64,000 bases of DNA from Haoranjiania flava (GCF_025631005.1 NZ_JAOTPL010000012.1:31453-95452), one strand, 5' to 3'; counted from the stretch's first letter, positions 18,022 to 27,716 are shown. Numbers and translations: made by a program. Notes: generated by a model from the sequence alone, not told the origin.

Positions 18022-18050
18022 AAAAAAATTGCCCGCGGCTAAGCGGGCAT
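18022..18050 (-). terminator. Rho-independent terminator after carB N-half
   Basis: Read on the minus strand, GCCCGCTTAGCCGCGGGC forms a hairpin followed by AATTTTTTT. It lies 30 bases past the carB stop and shows that no second carB half is cotranscribed. Confidence 0.88.
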
Positions 18051-18079
18051 GTATAAGAATAATTTAGTAAAGAGCAACG

Positions 18080-19726
18080 TTACCCTTCAAAAGTACTGTA
18101 AAAATAAGGCGTCTTGGCTTCAAACTCTGCCGCGCAGGTATCTACCATTTTGTATACGCGGTTAATGCCCAGCGATTTTCTTTTCTCGTATACCTCATCT
18201 TCCGAGCAGTCTTTCAGCAGTACATAAGCAATCTGTGCATCGCTGAAGCCGTGGCGCTTAGCGTCTTTCAGCAATTCGGCCGGAACGGTATCGAGTGAAT
18301 ATTCGCCCAGTTTTTTTTCGATGTCGCAGATAATCGCGATCTGGTTAATGAACCACCTGTCGATGCGCGTAGCTTCCACGATTGTTTTTTTACGTACGCC
18401 TTTCATCAACGCTTCTTTAATACGGAATATCCTGTCCCACTTGGGTATTTTTATGTATTCAATTATTTCATCCACGTTCATCACGTTCTTGCCGTAAGTG
18501 CCCAGTCCCAAAGCGTCATTCTCCAGGCTCTGACAGGCTTTTTGAATGGCTTCAGTAAAGCTTCTGCCGATAGACATTACCTCGCCTACAGATTTCATCT
18601 GCAAGCCCAGTGTATCGTCTGCACCTTTGAATTTGTCAAAGTTCCAGCGTGGTATTTTCACGATCACGTAGTCAAGTGCAGGCTCGAAATAAGCCGAAGT
18701 ATTTTGCGTGATCTGGTTTTTCAGTTCATCCAGCCTGTAGCCGATTGCCAGCTTGGCGGCTATTTTAGCAATAGGGTACCCGGTAGCTTTAGATGCCAGC
18801 GCAGAGCTGCGGCTTACACGGGGGTTTATTTCAATGGCAATGATTTCTTCGGTGGCAGGGTTCAGTGCAAACTGCACGTTACAACCGCCGGCGAAGTTGC
18901 CCAGTTCACGCATCATGCGGATAGCCGTATCGCGCATCAGTTGAAATGCCGTATCGCTCAGCGTCATGGCAGGTGCCACGGTGATGCTGTCGCCGGTATG
19001 CACGCCCATCGGGTCGAAGTTTTCTACTGTACAAATAATTACCACATTATCGGCAGAGTCGCGGAGCAGTTCCAGTTCAAACTCTTTCCAGCCAAGCACT
19101 GCTTTTTCTACCAGCACTTCGTGTATGGGCGAAGCGTTCAGGCCGCGGTTAAGCGCATTGTCCAGGTCATCTTTAGAGTGAACAAAGCCTCCGCCTGTAC
19201 CGCCTAAGGTAAAGGAAGGGCGGATAACCAGCGGGAAACCTATTTCCTGTGCAAATTCTTTACCTTCCAGGTAGCTGTTTGCTGTTTTTGCAGGTGCAAC
19301 AGGCACACCCATTTCAATCATCCACTGGCGGAATTTTTCCCTGTCTTCCGCTTTATCAATGGCTTTAATATCCACGCCTATCAGCCTTACGCCATATCTC
19401 TCCCATACGCCCAGTTCCTCTGCTTCTTTACACAGGTTCAGGGCTGTCTGCCCGCCCATGGTAGGCAGTACGGCATCGATCTTATGTTCGTCAAGGATTT
19501 TTTCTATACTTTCCACGGTCAGTGGCAACAGGTACACATGATCGGCCATCATCGGGTCGGTCATTATGGTGGCAGGGTTGCTGTTGATCAGCGTTACTTC
19601 AATGCCTTCTTCTCGCAGGCTGCGTGCGGCTTGGGAGCCTGAATAGTCAAATTCGCAGGCCTGGCCGATTACGATTGGGCCTGAACCTATGATCAATACA
19701 GATTTTATGGAGTTGTCTCTTGGCAT
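18080..19726 (-). CDS. carB: Carbamoyl-phosphate synthase large subunit, N-terminal half only
   Basis: CarB makes carbamoyl phosphate for pyrimidine and arginine synthesis. This 548-residue protein holds only the first half: the pre-ATP-grasp start IGSGPIVIGQACEFDYSG, the carboxyphosphate ATP-grasp domain (IEINPRVSRSSALASKATGYPI) and the oligomerisation domain, ending at TPYFYSTFEG. In full-length CarB the second, carbamate-phosphorylating half would follow here. The stop is followed by a clean terminator, so this looks like a genuine split gene and not a frameshift. The start is the ATG at 19726 (MPRDNSIKSVL), which fits the family N-terminus. The partner half must lie elsewhere in the genome. 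Confidence 0.93.
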   Translation of the reverse strand: MPRDNSIKSVLIIGSGPIVIGQACEFDYSGSQAARSLREEGIEVTLINSNPATIMTDPMMADHVYLLPLTVESIEKILDEHKIDAVLPTMGGQTALNLCKEAEELGVWERYGVRLIGVDIKAIDKAEDREKFRQWMIEMGVPVAPAKTANSYLEGKEFAQEIGFPLVIRPSFTLGGTGGGFVHSKDDLDNALNRGLNASPIHEVLVEKAVLGWKEFELELLRDSADNVVIICTVENFDPMGVHTGDSITVAPAMTLSDTAFQLMRDTAIRMMRELGNFAGGCNVQFALNPATEEIIAIEINPRVSRSSALASKATGYPIAKIAAKLAIGYRLDELKNQITQNTSAYFEPALDYVIVKIPRWNFDKFKGADDTLGLQMKSVGEVMSIGRSFTEAIQKACQSLENDALGLGTYGKNVMNVDEIIEYIKIPKWDRIFRIKEALMKGVRKKTIVEATRIDRWFINQIAIICDIEKKLGEYSLDTVPAELLKDAKRHGFSDAQIAYVLLKDCSEDEVYEKRKSLGINRVYKMVDTCAAEFEAKTPYFYSTFEG

Positions 19727-20087
19727 AGTGGTAAAATAAATCGTGCAAATATAGTTTTTTTGGCTATTGCATTCAGCGATTTTCAGCAAAAGTTTTCCAG
19801 GCGTACCGGATAGAATTGTTGGCGGGCTGCTTCGCACCGGGCTTTTCGCTGTATCTCTGTTACGCTGCGCTTCACAGAGGATGCCGCTTCAATCCCTGCC
19901 CGGGCCCCTCATCCTAACCTTCTCTCCAAGGAGAAGGAGCCGGGAGACTTCCGTGGTTACAACTTGTGACTTCGGGCCTTCATGGCATAAACAGGTATAA
20001 AAATTGTGCACCTTGTGTCTTCCTTGGTGAGCTTTGTGTTTAAGACTTATTCCCTTCGGCCTTCATGGCAAGAAAAAAGATCTTTAA
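19727..20087. other. Gene-free stretch with a palindromic repeat element
   Basis: About 360 bases between carB and the NYN gene with no credible gene. At 19918-19937 CCTTCTC-TCCAAG-GAGAAGG forms a hairpin flanked by CCCCTCATCCTAA and GAGCCGGG, a composition typical of dispersed palindromic intergenic elements. Confidence 0.45.
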
Positions 20088-20831
20088 TTACTTCCGTTTC
20101 ACGATCGGGTGGCTGATACCATTGGTTGTATTACGCACAATCTTATATTTCGGGATGCTTTCAAAAAGTTTGGTCAGGCTGTTGAAGCCATAAGCTCTTG
20201 GGTCAAAACTGGGATCAATTTTCCTGAGGTTATTGCCTATTTGAGAAACATACACCTCATCTTCCTCATTGGCAGAGATATTAAAAGCCTTATCAATCAG
20301 CGTAGTGTTTAGCTTCTCTTTTTTATGGGCGTTTGTTGGTTTAACCGATGCGCTCTTCTTTGTTTTATCAGGTTGCACAGCGGGTGCTACTTCCTCTACA
20401 ATATTTTCTGTAAACGTAAATATTTCACAGGATTGTATAAAAGCCATCGGTGTTTTCTTCTCACCGATACCCATTACAAATACACCATCTTCCCTGATGC
20501 GCTTGGCCAGGCCGGTATAATCGCTGTCGCTGGAAACAATGCAAAAGCCGTCAACATTCTTACTGTGCAGGATGTCCATGGCATCTATGATCAGTGAGCT
20601 GTCCGTGGAATTCTTGCCGGTAGTGTAGGCAAATTTCTGTACCGGGTTAAAGGAATGCTGGTTCAGCAGCTCTTTCCACCCATTCATTTTATTGTTTGTC
20701 CAGTCGCCGTAAATTCTTCGTATGGTGGCTTTGCCGTATTTAGATACTTCTTCCAGTATCGCCTGCAGGAGTTTAGGTTGTGCATTGTCGCCATCAATCA
20801 ATACGGCTATATTGAAATTGGTTTTATCCAT
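20088..20831 (-). CDS. NYN domain protein with C-terminal LOTUS/OST-HTH domain
   Basis: A 247-residue LabA/MARF1-like protein. The NYN (PIN-like) ribonuclease domain occupies about residues 7-145 with acidic positions in LIDGDN, DSSLIIDAMD and SSDSDYTGLAKRIRE. After a lysine-rich linker the last 75 residues form an OST-HTH/LOTUS RNA-binding domain (YGFNSLTKLFESIPKYKIV). NYN-LOTUS proteins are thought to act in RNA metabolism, but the bacterial targets are unknown. It is the first clear gene reading away from the repeat array at 20.98-21.28 kb. Confidence 0.88.
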   Translation of the reverse strand: MDKTNFNIAVLIDGDNAQPKLLQAILEEVSKYGKATIRRIYGDWTNNKMNGWKELLNQHSFNPVQKFAYTTGKNSTDSSLIIDAMDILHSKNVDGFCIVSSDSDYTGLAKRIREDGVFVMGIGEKKTPMAFIQSCEIFTFTENIVEEVAPAVQPDKTKKSASVKPTNAHKKEKLNTTLIDKAFNISANEEDEVYVSQIGNNLRKIDPSFDPRAYGFNSLTKLFESIPKYKIVRNTTNGISHPIVKRK

Positions 20832-20979
20832 AATTTTTCTTTTACCGAAGTTCGTAAAAATTTAGAAACGTATGGCAAAAACCTCCTTTTGAAAATAGGA
20901 TGGCGTAAAATTAGAAAATACGTTATTTTAACATAACGGATTGCCGGAAAAGCGGACCCGTTATGTAAATTACAATTGA

Positions 20980-21280
20980 CATTTTCATGTGTATTTATTT
21001 TATTTTTTCTTTATGGTCACATGGAATAGCCTTTATTCATTCGCGGTTGGTATTCAACCTTGCTTATGGCTATTTCATGTGTATTTATTTTATTTTTTCT
21101 TTATGGTCACATGGAATAGCCTTTATTCATCAACGGTTGGTATGCAACTTTGCTTATGGCTATTTCATGTGTTAATATTTAATTTTTTCTGTTTGTCACA
21201 TGGAATAACCAAAACCTTAATTCTCTATTATCATTCCCGGTTGGTGTAGATTCCTAATCTTTATGGTTATTTCAAATGAA
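20980..21280. repeat. Palindromic repeat array R1 (three units plus a half unit)
   Basis: Imperfect palindromes with arms CACATGGAATAGCC and GGCTATTTCATGTG occur at 21018-21081 (short class, 64 bases), 21108-21171 (short) and 21197-21278 (long, 82 bases), with a period of 89-90 bases. The gene-proximal half motif at 20982-20992 contains CAT, which on the minus strand is an ATG opening a 21-codon frame (20923-20988) of no recognised function. The orientation is the same, relative to the minus-strand gene at 20831, as in the other four arrays. AT-rich linkers separate the units. Confidence 0.9.
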
Positions 21281-21932
21281 AAATATTGAGAGCTTGATGA
21301 AGCACATTACATTATAAACTCCTATGTTCTAAAGTATCAATTTTTTGGCCAATAATAGTTCTGCCTTTCCATTTACCTTCTATACTCTTCGATTTTCCTG
21401 TGTTTTCTTCTTCGAAAACTGCCTGATACGAAGCGTTTATTTAGCTGCTGCGCGTGGCTCACCTTCAGGCAGACTAGACTTTTTGGTTCTTTTTGCGGCA
21501 ATGGCAAAAAGAACATTTCTTATTTCACGCAAAGCGCACGGGCCTTTAAGCTAAGAAAGAGACTGCTTTACTCCGTCTGAAGCAGTCCGGACTCTTCGGA
21601 GTACCTCGCTCGCAGTAGCGGCAACTTGAGCCTGCTGTCGTTGCGCGGGGAAGAATAGTGCAAAAGGGGTTGGTTTTTGAAAATGCATGGTAAATAAAAT
21701 CTATAATATAAACCAGCGCTTTGAATGTAACATCTGACAAAGTTGATCTTACTTTTAGATTTTGGTGAAACTTACTGTCCTTGTATCCAAAACAACCTTT
21801 GATGTGATACATAAACGGTGATAAATCCACACCCGTCAGCTTGTCCACAAATTATACAATATTAACATATCCGGATTTGCAACTCGCAAATAAATCTTAT
21901 TTTCGCCTTCCTGATTTAAATTAAGGATACAA
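21281..21932. other. Gene-free intergenic region with three hairpins
   Basis: About 650 bases upstream of smc with no gene I can support. Perfect hairpin GTTCTTTTTGC/GCAAAAAGAAC at 21486-21514, then GACTGCTT/AAGCAGTC at 21561-21587 and ACTC-TTCG-GAGT at 21591-21602. These resemble the mosaic palindromic repeats often found between Bacteroidota genes. The short open frames across them are not coding in my judgement. Confidence 0.5.
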
Positions 21933-24900
21933 GTGCGCTTAAAACAATTAGAAATTAAAGGCTTTAAAAGCTTTGCGGATAAAACCATTGTCAATTTTGA
22001 TGAGGGCATCACCGGCATTATAGGCCCCAACGGTTGTGGAAAAAGTAATATTATTGACAGCATCCGCTGGGTGATAGGCGAGCAGAAGATATCTGCACTG
22101 CGCAGCGAAAACCTCGATGCGCTTGTTTTCAACGGTAGTAAAAACCGCAGTCCCAGCGGCATGGCAGAAGTAAGCCTTACATTTGAAAATACAAGAAACC
22201 TTTTACCTACCGAATTTTCTACTGTCACCGTCACCAGGAGGTTTTACAAAAACGGCGATTCTGAATACAGGCTCAACGATGTTAGCTGCCGCCTGAAAGA
22301 CATACACAACCTATTTTTAGATACAGGTATTTCCACAGACAGTTATGCCATTATTGAGTTAGGCATGGTGGACGACATTATCAAAGATAAGGAAAACAGC
22401 CGCCGCCGCATGCTGGAGCAGGCTGCCGGCATCACCATTTACAAAACAAGAAAAAAAGAAGCCAAACTAAAGCTGGACGCGACCGAGCAAGACCTGGCAC
22501 GCATTGAAGATCTCCTGTTCGAAATCAATAACCAGCTTAAAACCCTGGAAAGCCAGGCTCGCAAGGCAGAACGTTTTTATGAAATAAAGAAAGAATATAA
22601 GGAAATATCCATCGAGCTGGCAAAGGCAGCACTGGAAGGTTTTAATTTTACTTACAAAGACCTGACAGAAAAAACGCAGCTTGAAGCCGAAAAACGTGCA
22701 CAGCTCGATAAAGATATACTGGAAGAAGAAGCTAAACTCGAAGGCGATAAAACCCGCTACTACGAGCAGGAACGGGCATTGCAGGAAATGCAGCACAGCT
22801 ACAACGAGCTATTGCAAAACCTGCGCACCCAGGAAAATGAACGCAACCTGGCCATACAACGTTTTGAACATTTAAAAGAAAAAGAAACCGGTTATAAGAT
22901 ATTTTTAGAAAGAGCAGAAGGTCGGGTAAGCGATCTAAGCCAGGGTATTGAAGCAGCTTCATTGCAGTTTACGGAAGCACAGGAAATACTGGATGAATTG
23001 CAGGATAAAATAGCTGTAGCCAGGGAAAATATTGAAGATAAGAAACAGGTGTATGAAGAGAAACGCCGGCTGGCAGAAAACCTGCGTTCGGGACATTTGC
23101 AAACCCAGCGTTCACAGTTTGATGCAGAAAAAAAAGTAGCTGTAGCCGACAGCTATATCCAGAACCTGGTACGCACACAGGTGCAGCTCACAGAGGAAAA
23201 TAATGCACGCGAAGCAGAACTGGCAAGACTGCACAATGCACTAACGGAAAAAGAAGAGATTGCGGCAGACAAACGTGCGCAACTGGAAAATACACGCGAA
23301 CAGCACGAAAGCGCCAAACAGAAAATATTCTCCACCCAGTCGGAACTGGAAAAACTTCGTAACGAGTTAGCAGGGGAAAACCGTACGCTTGACTCCAAAC
23401 GCAATGAACACGCGCTTTTGAAGAGCCTGATAGATTCAATGGAAGGCTACCCGGAGAGTGTAAAATTTCTTCATAAAAACACCGAGTGGAACCATCGCTC
23501 ACCCATACTTTCAGACATTATTTACGTAGAAGAGGAATACCGCGCAGCGGTGGAAAATGTGCTGGAGCCTTACCTGAACTATTATGTGGTTAACAATTTG
23601 CAGGAAGGTTTGCAGGCTGTACACTTGCTGGATGATCATAAAAAAGGTAAGGCTAATTTTTTCCTGCTGGATAAGGTAAGCGAACATTACTTCAGCTCCA
23701 AAGATGTGCCGGACGCTATTCCAGCACTGGAGGTGATAGAAGTAGACGAGCAGTATCAAAAGCTGGCTCAATACCTGCTGGGCAACGTATTCATTGCAAA
23801 AGATGAGAACGCCATTAGCCAAAACACCGATGGCATTATACTCCTGGAAAAAGAGGGCAGGTATGTAAAGGGAAATTACACGCTCACCGGCGGCAGTGTA
23901 GGCTTGTTTGAAGGAAAGAAAATAGGCCGTGCAAAGAATTTAGAAAAACTCAATGATGAAATTATCCTGCAGGAAGCAGTGGTAAATTCGCTGAAAACAG
24001 AAATACAAAAAAAGCAGGCGCAGGTATTGGAGTTTAACCAGCTGCTGAAAGAAAATGACATTAAACTGCTCGAGATCGATGTAAACCAGCTCTCCAATGA
24101 AATATTTGCACTAAAGAACAAGATTGAAAACCTTTCTCTCGCAAAGAATAATGCCATTGAAAAACTGCAAGATACAGAAGGTAAGCTTGCAGAAGAACGC
24201 GAAAACATCGCCAACACAAGAGAAGAGCTGGAGAAGCTTAATGAGCAGATCCAAAGCATGTCTAAGGAAGTGCAGATCATTGAACGCGATTATATACAGG
24301 CAGAGCAGGAATACAATTTTGCATCTGCTTCTTTCAATGAGGCTAACCTGGAACTCACCAGGCAGCAAAGCAAGCTGGTTGCCGCGCAGCAGGAACTGAA
24401 TTTTAAAAAGAACCAGCTACAACAACTCAATGATGAGATAGCTGCCAACACAGAGCAGCTAAAAGATTCTTCGGCAATGATCGCTGAAGCACATGCAGCC
24501 ATCGCTGAAAAAGAGACCTCCCTGCAAACGCTGGCTTCGCAAAAGGCAGAGCAGGAAACAGTTCTGGCGGATACAGATAAGGCCTACTACGCCTTGCGCA
24601 GTGAATTGAATGAAAAAGAAGCAACCTTGCGGCAAAAGACCAAAGAGCGCGAAACTACCGATCTGTTGCTGAATGAAATGAAAGATAAGCTCAATGAGCT
24701 GAAATTGCAGTTAGCAGGCATGAAGGAACGCCTGAGCGTAGAGTTTAAAGTAGAGCTGGATGATATTTTAGGAGAAGCGCGCGCTACAGATACGCCGCTG
24801 GAAGAATTACAGGCTACTACCGACCGGCTGAAAAAGCGCTTGGAAAATATTGGTGAAGTAAACCCTACTGCTATTGAAGCGTTCACCGAAATGAAGAAGC

Positions 24901-25454
24901 GTTTTGAATTTATCCGCGAGCAAAAAGACGACCTGGTTAGCGCCAAAGAAAGCCTGATACAAACCATACAGGAAGTGGAAGCCACTGCCAACCAGCAGTT
25001 CCTTACTACCTTCAATGAAGTACGCGACAATTTCCAGAAAGTTTTTAAAACCTTGTTCACCGAAGATGATACCGCAGATATGATATTGGTTGATCCGGGC
25101 AATCTTGCAGAGACGGGTATTGACATTGTTGCCAAGCCGAAAGGCAAGCGCCCATCGTCCATCACCCAACTAAGCGGTGGTGAAAAAACACTGACGGCCA
25201 CGGCATTACTGTTTGCCATTTATCTCATCAAGCCCGCGCCATTCTGTATTCTGGATGAAGTAGATGCTCCGCTGGATGATGCCAATGTGGGTAAATTTAC
25301 CAACATGATCAAAGAGTTTAGTGAAAACTCGCAATTCATCATTGTTACCCACAATAAACAAACGATGAGCGCGGTGGATGTGATCTATGGCGTTACCATG
25401 CAGGAGCCGGGTATCAGCAAGCTGGTGCCCGTTGATTTCAGGAATTTAAATTAA
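21933..25454 (+). CDS. smc: Chromosome segregation ATPase SMC
   Basis: The 1173-residue SMC protein forms the core of the condensin complex that folds and segregates chromosomes. It has the Walker A motif GPNGCGKSN at residues 31-39, a first long coiled coil, a globular hinge around residues 520-650 containing YVKGNYTLTGGSVGLFEGKKIGRAKN, a second coiled coil, then the ABC signature LSGGEKTLTATALLFA and Walker B FCILDEVDAPLDD. The start is GTG (the protein opens MRLKQLEIKGFKSF, exactly the family N-terminus). The reading frame is intact over its whole length. An SDR gene follows with a 94-base gap. Confidence 0.97.
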   Translation: MRLKQLEIKGFKSFADKTIVNFDEGITGIIGPNGCGKSNIIDSIRWVIGEQKISALRSENLDALVFNGSKNRSPSGMAEVSLTFENTRNLLPTEFSTVTVTRRFYKNGDSEYRLNDVSCRLKDIHNLFLDTGISTDSYAIIELGMVDDIIKDKENSRRRMLEQAAGITIYKTRKKEAKLKLDATEQDLARIEDLLFEINNQLKTLESQARKAERFYEIKKEYKEISIELAKAALEGFNFTYKDLTEKTQLEAEKRAQLDKDILEEEAKLEGDKTRYYEQERALQEMQHSYNELLQNLRTQENERNLAIQRFEHLKEKETGYKIFLERAEGRVSDLSQGIEAASLQFTEAQEILDELQDKIAVARENIEDKKQVYEEKRRLAENLRSGHLQTQRSQFDAEKKVAVADSYIQNLVRTQVQLTEENNAREAELARLHNALTEKEEIAADKRAQLENTREQHESAKQKIFSTQSELEKLRNELAGENRTLDSKRNEHALLKSLIDSMEGYPESVKFLHKNTEWNHRSPILSDIIYVEEEYRAAVENVLEPYLNYYVVNNLQEGLQAVHLLDDHKKGKANFFLLDKVSEHYFSSKDVPDAIPALEVIEVDEQYQKLAQYLLGNVFIAKDENAISQNTDGIILLEKEGRYVKGNYTLTGGSVGLFEGKKIGRAKNLEKLNDEIILQEAVVNSLKTEIQKKQAQVLEFNQLLKENDIKLLEIDVNQLSNEIFALKNKIENLSLAKNNAIEKLQDTEGKLAEERENIANTREELEKLNEQIQSMSKEVQIIERDYIQAEQEYNFASASFNEANLELTRQQSKLVAAQQELNFKKNQLQQLNDEIAANTEQLKDSSAMIAEAHAAIAEKETSLQTLASQKAEQETVLADTDKAYYALRSELNEKEATLRQKTKERETTDLLLNEMKDKLNELKLQLAGMKERLSVEFKVELDDILGEARATDTPLEELQATTDRLKKRLENIGEVNPTAIEAFTEMKKRFEFIREQKDDLVSAKESLIQTIQEVEATANQQFLTTFNEVRDNFQKVFKTLFTEDDTADMILVDPGNLAETGIDIVAKPKGKRPSSITQLSGGEKTLTATALLFAIYLIKPAPFCILDEVDAPLDDANVGKFTNMIKEFSENSQFIIVTHNKQTMSAVDVIYGVTMQEPGISKLVPVDFRNLN

Positions 25455-25548
25455 CAGGTTGATATTTTTCCTGGGATATTGACCGAAATGAAGTGTGATA
25501 TATGCTTACCGCCCCAACTACCGGACTTATAAAAAGCCCAATATACGG

Positions 25549-26490
25549 ATGAAAACAAACCATACAGCAGAAACAGCATCCGGCAGAAATTCAGACCGAC
25601 CAAGGAAAATTTTACTCACAGGCGCTACCGGTTTTGTAGGCAGGCACCTGATGGAAAGCTGGAAACAACGCAACGATAAAATATTTGCCATTGCTACCAA
25701 TACAGCGCCTGTAAAATCTGTAGCGCCTGCGTACATCACCTTGCTGGATATGGACATTGTAGACGAGATGAGCGTGGCTATTCTGTTTGAAAAAATTCAG
25801 CCCGACATAGTAGTGCATACCGCAGCAATGACCAAGCCGAACGATTGCGAGCAGGACAAGGAGTCTGCTTTTGAGACCAATACACTGGCAACAAAGAATA
25901 TAGCCGAATGCTGTAAAAAGTTCAACAGCCAGCTGGTATTCTTATCTACCGACATGATCTTTGACCATCCCTTTGCGAGTTCCGAATCTGACGATAAAAA
26001 GCCTGTCAATTATTACGGTGAAACCAAAGCGCTGGCCGAGGAAGAGATTGCCAGGTCAGGTTGCAGGGCAGCCATATTGCGCATTATACTGGTTTACGGA
26101 AAATTGCTGAAGGCATCCAGGGGTACGTTTTTACATTGGGTAAAGGACAGCCTTGAGCAAGATAAAGAGATTTTTGTTTATACCGATCAGCACAGGAATA
26201 CCTTGTATGTAAATGACCTCTGTGCAATGATAAACCATATTTTAGATCACGGCAATACAGGGTTTTATCATCTTGCAGGCGAAGAGATCTTTACGCCTTA
26301 CGAGATAGCAGTGAAGGTGGCTGAGCATCTTCACTTAGATACCCGCCTTATTCATCCGGTTACTTCCGGGCAACGTCCGGAAATTGCGCGACGCGCGGCC
26401 TATTCTGTGCTAAATACCCATAAAGCAAAAAAAGAACTGGGCTTTGTAACTACACCGTTTGATGTTGCGCTGAGAGAAAGCTTTGATTAA
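25549..26490 (+). CDS. SDR-family NAD(P)-dependent sugar nucleotide reductase, RmlD-like
   Basis: A 313-residue extended short-chain dehydrogenase with the Rossmann motif LLTGATGFVGRHL, the active-site Ser-Thr region FLSTDMIFD and the catalytic YxxxK in YYGETKALAEEE. It most resembles RmlD-type dTDP-4-dehydrorhamnose reductases. I chose the ATG at 25549; a GTG 54 bases upstream would add an odd basic extension. No other rhamnose genes are adjacent, so the substrate is uncertain. Confidence 0.82.
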   Translation: MKTNHTAETASGRNSDRPRKILLTGATGFVGRHLMESWKQRNDKIFAIATNTAPVKSVAPAYITLLDMDIVDEMSVAILFEKIQPDIVVHTAAMTKPNDCEQDKESAFETNTLATKNIAECCKKFNSQLVFLSTDMIFDHPFASSESDDKKPVNYYGETKALAEEEIARSGCRAAILRIILVYGKLLKASRGTFLHWVKDSLEQDKEIFVYTDQHRNTLYVNDLCAMINHILDHGNTGFYHLAGEEIFTPYEIAVKVAEHLHLDTRLIHPVTSGQRPEIARRAAYSVLNTHKAKKELGFVTTPFDVALRESFD

Positions 26491-26738
26491 TTGATAATTG
26501 ACAATGGACAAGAGGAAAGAGGAAAGAGAAAAGAAAAAGTTTTGATTTATGATTTGGATTTGAGTGCATAGCTTGAAACCTGATCGCTCAACACTGAAAG
26601 CTGATCGCTGATCGCTGAGTGCTAAACCTGATCACTAAACTGACCACACTTGATAACTACATAACTCCGTAACTTCATACCTACATAACCACATAACTCA
26701 TTCACTGATTACTTAAGCCAATTCACTACTTTTGCTGC
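26491..26738. other. Low-complexity intergenic tract
   Basis: The stretch between the SDR gene and ypdA is built from short degenerate repeats: a GAGGAAAGAG-type run (about 26508-26532), then CTGATCGCTGATCGCTGAG, then degenerate copies of ACATAACT. No gene fits. A TAnnTTTG promoter element lies at its end. Confidence 0.6.
26727..26734 (+). promoter_or_regulatory. TAnnTTTG -7 promoter element of ypdA
   Basis: TACTTTTG matches the Bacteroidota -7 consensus TAnnTTTG and ends only 4 bases before the ypdA ATG, so the transcript would be nearly leaderless. Confidence 0.5.
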
Positions 26739-27716
26739 ATGATCGAAAGAGATATATTAATTATTGGTGGTGGGCCTATCGGCCTGGCAACAGCCATTGA
26801 AGCTCAGAAAGCAGGCCTTTCCTATATTGTAGTAGAAAAAGGTGCACTGGTAAACAGCCTGTTTAACTATCCTTTATACATGACCTTCTTTTCCAGCGCC
26901 GACAGGCTGGAGATCGGGGATATTCCCTTTATCAGTGTAGCGCCCAAACCGGGAAGGAAAGAAGCCATAGAGTATTACCGCGGCGTTGCGGCATACAGGA
27001 ACATTCAGATACATTTATACGAAAAAATAGAATCGGTAGCAAAGCAAGGCAATGCATTCATCTCCATCTCTGCCAAACATACCTATAAAACAAAAAAGGT
27101 GATTGTATCAACCGGCTTTTATGACACACCCATTTTTTTAAATGTAAAAGGCGAACATTTGCCTAAAGTGCGCCATTACTATACCGAACCGCACGAATAT
27201 GCCTTCCAGAAAGTAGTAGTGGTGGGCGCCAGCAACTCGGCAGTAGATGCAGCTTTGGAAATATTCCGCAAAGGCGGCGATGTAACCATGGTTGTGCGCG
27301 GCAACGAAATTGGCAGAAGAGTAAAATATTGGGTAAAACCCGATATTGAAAACCGCATAGCCGAAGGGTGCATCAAAGCCTATTTTAATTCAACCATTGA
27401 AGAAATAAAAGAGCGTAGCGTAGTTGTTAATACTCCCGACGGTATCAGGGAAATTGAAAATGATTTTGTGCTCGCGATGACTGGTTACCGTCCCGATTTT
27501 GAAATGCTGCGTTCCTTCGGCATACAGCTTTCCGGTGACGGCAAGTATTATCCTGCGTACAACAAAGAAACTATGGAAACCAATGTGCCGGGCTTATACC
27601 TTGCGGGTGTTGTCGTAGGCGGAATGGATACGCATCTTTGGTTTATAGAAAATTCCCGTGTACATGCTTCTTTGATCATACAGCATATTCAATCACAAAT
27701 AAAATTAACCCATTGA
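26739..27716 (+). CDS. ypdA: YpdA family putative bacillithiol disulfide reductase
   Basis: A 325-residue flavoprotein of the thioredoxin-reductase-like superfamily. It has the FAD-binding motif IIGGGPIGLATAIEAQ, the NADPH motif VVGASNSAVDAALEIFRKGG, and the second FAD motif PGLYLAGVVVGG. YpdA reduces oxidised bacillithiol in organisms that make this thiol. No CxxC redox pair is present, as expected for YpdA. A 47-codon membrane protein gene overlaps its stop codon. Confidence 0.9.
   Translation: MIERDILIIGGGPIGLATAIEAQKAGLSYIVVEKGALVNSLFNYPLYMTFFSSADRLEIGDIPFISVAPKPGRKEAIEYYRGVAAYRNIQIHLYEKIESVAKQGNAFISISAKHTYKTKKVIVSTGFYDTPIFLNVKGEHLPKVRHYYTEPHEYAFQKVVVVGASNSAVDAALEIFRKGGDVTMVVRGNEIGRRVKYWVKPDIENRIAEGCIKAYFNSTIEEIKERSVVVNTPDGIREIENDFVLAMTGYRPDFEMLRSFGIQLSGDGKYYPAYNKETMETNVPGLYLAGVVVGGMDTHLWFIENSRVHASLIIQHIQSQIKLTH

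Noticed and set aside
18542..19207. A 221-codon frame antisense to carB
   Set aside because: It is the complement of a highly conserved carB sequence; codon bias of carB explains the open frame.
20923..20988. A 21-codon frame starting at the edge of array R1
   Set aside because: It is too short and unlike any known peptide to call a gene; it is mentioned only because the other arrays end at real start codons.
20987..21249. Open frames of 62-86 codons on the plus strand in array R1
   Set aside because: They run through non-coding palindromes and repeat the same words as the repeat units. Similar frames appear in R5 (62365-62652). None has domain similarity.
20980..21280. CRISPR array
   Set aside because: The repeated parts are palindromic units of 64-82 bases, the linkers are similar to each other and AT-rich, spacing is irregular, and no cas gene is nearby.
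21345..21554. A 69-codon open frame in the smc leader region
   Set aside because: It spans a perfect hairpin and intergenic repeat sequence; the frame is incidental.
24587..25219. A 210-codon frame antisense to smc
   Set aside because: Serine-rich composition typical of an antisense reading of an SMC gene; no start context or domain.
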